Below are positions 60,101 through 64,000 of a stretch of DNA of 64,000 nucleotides, piece by piece; position 1 is the stretch's first letter, and each line of letters starts with the position of its first letter. Position numbers and translations under genes: made by a program. Source of the DNA: Arabidopsis thaliana (Eukaryota > Streptophyta > Magnoliopsida > Brassicales > Brassicaceae); contig NC_003074.8 of NCBI RefSeq assembly GCF_000001735.4, positions 23,133,261 to 23,197,260 of the forward strand, in the 5' to 3' direction. The notes below the pieces were generated by a model. That model did no database searches. It was not told the origin of the DNA and saw only the letters and a list, made by a program, of their open reading frames with translations.

Positions 60101-62467
60101 ATCATCAAGTAAATACACATCTGATTCCTGATAAACCGCTCGCGCAAGTTGTATCCTCTGCTTCTGCCCTCCACTAAGGTTAATTCCGCGTTCTCCGATC
60201 TCAGTCTGGTCTCCAAACTCCATAATCTGCATATCTTTTTCTAAACAACAAACCTTGAGAACTTCATTGTACTTGCTTCTATTCATAGGAAGACCAAACA
60301 AGATATTGTCTTGAACCGTTCCATTTTGAATCCACGAAGTTTGCGCTACATAAGCAGTTGTCCCACAAACCCGAACCTTGCCTGAAAGTTTGTGCATTTC
60401 GCCAAGAACTGAAGCTAACAATGAAGACTTCCCTGAACCAACGGTCCCAACAATCGCAGCGAGCTCTCCTTTCTTAACTTCAAAGTTGATGTTTTCAATT
60501 GCAGGCTCGTCATCTTCATCATCCCAACTAAAGCTTCCATCTTTGATCTCCACAGCGACATTCCCATCACACCCTTGACTCCTTTCCACAGTCTCTTCCG
60601 ATAGCTCCCTGCTCATCATGTAAGCATCGAGTCTTCCGAGAGAGATCATAGCCTGCGAAAGAGAGATCATAGACTGCGGAAACGTCCTTATCGGTTCTTG
60701 AAGAATCTTGAAAATCGTCGTTGTGGTGAAAACCGTTCCTGCATCAAGCTTGACACCCAAGAAAACCGCGGTTGTGAAAGTTAGCGCCGAGATCAACACC
60801 GGTGTGCTCCAAAGCACGATAATGTTACCGGCAATCGAATAAAGAAACTTAGATAGCCAACCAAACTCCATTTCTCTAAACTTGAGAATCCTCTCGTTGA
60901 AATGATCTTCCCAAGCTTGAAACTTGATCACTCTCATGTAATTAAGCATCTCATTAGTTGCTTTCATCCGTGAATCACGATTCATCATCAAACTGAATTG
61001 ATACCTATTGTTTCGTTTCGTTCCCAAGAGAATAAACACGAAGATTCCGGTTAAACCGATAACAGTAGTGACCACAGAAGGTCCAAGAGTGTTATAAAGA
61101 AGCACAATAGCCGCAGCTACTTGCAACGGCATGAGCCAGATTGCGTGTAGCTGAAGCATCATATCAGAAAGTTGCTGAGCATCAACGGCCATGTAATTAA
61201 CGATTTGACCAACGCCGTGATTCTGACGAGCAGAGCCGGTTAGCTTTAAACCTTTCTTGTAGAGAGCTGTTATGAGAGTGGATCTTATAAGCATCCCTAG
61301 CTTCTGTGAATTGAAATTGAACTGATGAGTAGATAACACTTCGACGAATTTGGCTATTAGGAGGATAAGAACGAGGTAGTAACCCTGTGACGGCGATGAT
61401 CTTTTGCCGGAAGTGAAATCGACGAAGCTTTGGATGAGAACTGGTCCGACGTAGATGACACTGAGACGGATGATGGCTAGAACCGCCGTGAATGCGATCT
61501 CTTTCCAGAAACATCTGATTAGAGTTGTACGGACGGGGTTTCTCGAGTTCTCTTGAGGTTTGGGCCATTTCGATTCGAAGAGCGTCGCGAGCTTCTCTGC
61601 TCTGTGCTCCGGTGATAGAGTCGGAACTTGGTCGAGGTTTAATGGAGATTTGTAGCCTTTTCTTAGTAACGGATTCATCCATAACCAGAAAGTTTTCGAT
61701 ATAAACGATGCTGATGCGTATAGTGAAACGTTTTCGGATTTCTCTACAACGACGTCGTTTGATTTCGCCGGAGCTGTGACGTTGCTGGTGGTTACTACAA
61801 CTCCGGTGGATCCTTTGATGGAGACGAGGAGTAGAACGGCGGTTAAAGGGAAGGAGATGAACGAAGCGACGTCGTCTGCTCTTAGACTCGCGGCGGCGGG
61901 ATCGTCGGAGAGAAGATGGAGAATTCCGGAGACGGTGAAGAGAGTTGTGACGACGAAATTGAAAACCCAGTAGATTCGTAACGTTAACGGATGAGACGGA
62001 GATGCGAATCTTTTTAGGTGGAGAACTAAAACGGCGATGACGACGTTAGTAACGGCGTGGATTAGCCAAAACAGAGTATCAACGAGCTTTAATTTCGTCC
62101 GAGTGGTGAAAAAAGCCGAAACGCAGAGCACGAGAGAGCAAAACGACAGGACAATGGTTACCACGACTGTCGTTTTGAACAAACCGGTTGTTCTGGTTCG
62201 TGTTCTTCTTCCGAGTAGAGGTTTAGTGATGTCAGCTTCACCGTTGGTTCTTGAAGACGATGAAGAACAGAGTTTTTGGATAGCGAAGAAGAAGAGGATG
62301 AGGAGGAAGAGGACATCGACGGTGGAGGAGAGAAGTCGTTGTGGGCAAGGAGAGAGTAGAATGAATCTTAGCCATTGGATTGGAGCGGGAAGAGATGAAG
62401 ACGGTTCTATGACGGACGATGAAGAGCAAGAGAGATCGGAGAGCCACGTAGAAGAAAGCCACCGCAT
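57168..62467 (-). CDS. ABCC14: ABCC14 (MRP10), multidrug resistance-associated ABC transporter
   Basis: Nine exons on the minus strand: 62467-60056, 59978-59892, 59822-59088, 58999-58835, 58719-58425, 58342-57822, 57733-57670, 57585-57346 and 57268-57168. They give 1539 residues. Order: N-terminal TMD0 helices (residues about 30-210), TMD1 (about 310-590), NBD1 with Walker [10 protein letters not shown] (K680) and signature LSGGQKQR, a Ser/Pro-rich linker (about 860-930), TMD2 (about 950-1240) and NBD2 with Walker [10 protein letters not shown] (K1337) and Walker B ILFLDEA. The NBD2 signature reads WSVGQRQ rather than LSGGQ, as in plant ABCC members. ABCC proteins pump glutathione conjugates and other organic anions, generally into the vacuole; the substrate of this member is not shown by sequence. 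The first exon encodes half the protein. Length and order match At3g62700. Confidence 0.94.
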
Positions 62468-64000
62468 CGTCTCTCTCTGAAGATGATAAACTTGAAGATA
62501 ATACTATCTCTCTGAATTTATTACTAGTATTTATGATCGTTCTTGGTTTGTTATCAACTTTAATGTTTTGTGTGATGCAAGAAGAACTTGTATTTTATTA
62601 TTAATTGTTTTACAAGTATTAAACATTTGAAAAGATTGATAATGATATCAATCAAAGGCTGCTTTCATATTGATTACTTATAGCCGACTAGAAAAAGAAG
62701 ACAAAAATACGACTCTAATCAGTAGCTAAATTAGTAATTTAATGATGTGAATGTATTGTCTCTGCATGACACGTGTGAGGAAATCAGTTATGAAAATTGA
62801 GTGGAAACGAATAATTAACTTGGACTTGAGAGAGTGGGAGTAGAGAAAATGGATGTCACTTTCTATACAAGATTAGTTTGGACTCAAGTGTTGAGATCTC
62901 TCCTTGTTTGATAACTCGTATCCAAGGACCATGTGAGTCATGTGACGTTTAGTTTCAGTCTCTTGGGTTTTTCTTTTTGTTATTAAAATTGACAATCCAT
63001 TAAAGAGTGTTTAATAGCTTGATACTAACGACATTCTGATCATAGCATGGTCAATTATCTTCTTAGCCTTGCTTTGTTAGCTATTTTTGACTAATTGAAA
63101 ACTTAACATTATTCAAATTTTTTTAACAAATATAACAATCCTAAAGTCCCAATACATCTCCCGTTGGAAGATTAAGCTTGAACTCTAAAATGAGGTAAGG
63201 TGTTTTTGTTCGATCAATGTAATCGTATAAAAATGGTAGTTCATGCGTGACCTTATCATGAATGGAACCAATGCATATGTCCTTGGATCTATGCTTATGT
63301 ATTTATGGAAACGAACATAGATTCTCTTATGAGCTCTATTGCTCTAATCCTATTTTAAAATTTTACTAAATTAAGAAAAGAAAAATGACATTGGAGTAGA
63401 GAATATGCTTTGTACATAGAAATTGATTAATTATTATCTCAACAACAAACCTCGAACCAAGTGAAAATTGTAGAGAATTTTAGTGAATTACAAAATAATT
63501 TCCTCACGTGTTTAAGATCCTGAAGAATCACCAAACGTTTCTGTCATCGGACAAAAGGTTATGCATTATTGCTACCATTGTTTTGTCTATAACCTAGAAG
63601 TTTTTTGGACCTATATATCACCTATGGCCTAGCTAGTGATTTTGAAATGCACATTCTCTTTAAAAACATCTACGACACCAACAAATCTACATATTATTGC
63701 TCTCGTTTGATTTACTACAGTTCAGGATATTCAATTAAACACATGATATTAATCATCATCATCGTTGTTGATCACATTATATGAAAAGCCGACTTGTCTC
63801 TTTTTGTATATCCGTTTCCCTTCTGCGTATGAATGAAAATAGGACTGAGAGCGACTATATGTTCCCTCGTAATGGGATATTTTTCATTAATTCTTATTTA
63901 TGAAAGTCATCCCAAAATTAATAGATTTTTTTTTTTGGTTTAAAAATTAATAGATTTAGGAGAGCAAACTTAACGTTTTAATTACACAAATCTTATACTC
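62468..64000. other. ABCC14 upstream region to the window edge
   Basis: AT-rich promoter and spacer sequence. No further coding region is visible before the window ends. Confidence 0.5.

Overview
The window is plant nuclear DNA. Genes have many short exons with GT..AG introns, intergenic DNA is AT-rich with T-runs and (CT)n/(GAA)n leaders, and gene content is plant-specific. The proteins encoded, their lengths and their order match my memory of Arabidopsis thaliana distal chromosome 3, approximately loci At3g62540 to At3g62700. This assignment rests on recognition of protein families and lengths, not on a database search.

Layout. 0-6 kb: a P-class PPR protein (minus), a universal stress protein and a SAR1 GTPase (both plus). 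6-9 kb: a long spacer without a clear coding gene. 9-14.5 kb: a TPR protein carrying a degenerate J-like segment, then a small TMEM205-like membrane protein. 14.7-20.1 kb: two minus-strand genes, the plastid lipase PLIP3 and the ER co-chaperone ERDJ3B. 21.5-23.1 kb: the flavonol regulator MYB11. 23.7-25.6 kb: a non-autonomous element with terminal inverted repeats that appears to have captured a piece of an ABC1-type kinase gene. 26.6-28.3 kb: a seven-exon gene of unknown role with an RRM-like end. 30.7-35.7 kb: three small uncharacterised genes (DUF1645, DUF3511 and a basic protein). 40.2 kb: GATL7. 43.3-45.0 kb: the type-B response regulator ARR20. 45.4-48.4 kb: a decayed, tandemly duplicated non-genic region. 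49.5 kb: the root-hair wall protein PRP3. 52.6 kb: the RING-H2 ligase gene ATL5. 57.2-62.5 kb: the ABC transporter ABCC14. The remainder is spacer.

The genes are not an operon and mostly act separately. Some share a compartment: SAR1 and ERDJ3B serve ER export and ER folding, while GATL7 and PRP3 serve the cell wall. Two promoters carry textbook elements that fit the gene beside them: a perfect ER-stress element (CCAAT-N9-CCACG) upstream of ERDJ3B, and a perfect match to the root-hair element consensus upstream of PRP3.

No convincing tRNA, rRNA, CRISPR array or complete autonomous transposon was found. The most unusual items are the gene-capturing element at 23.69-25.61 kb, the tandem duplication at 46.8-48.4 kb, and several proteins whose signature residues are changed: the TPR protein's HPD motif, the ARR20 acidic pocket and the universal stress protein glycine motif.
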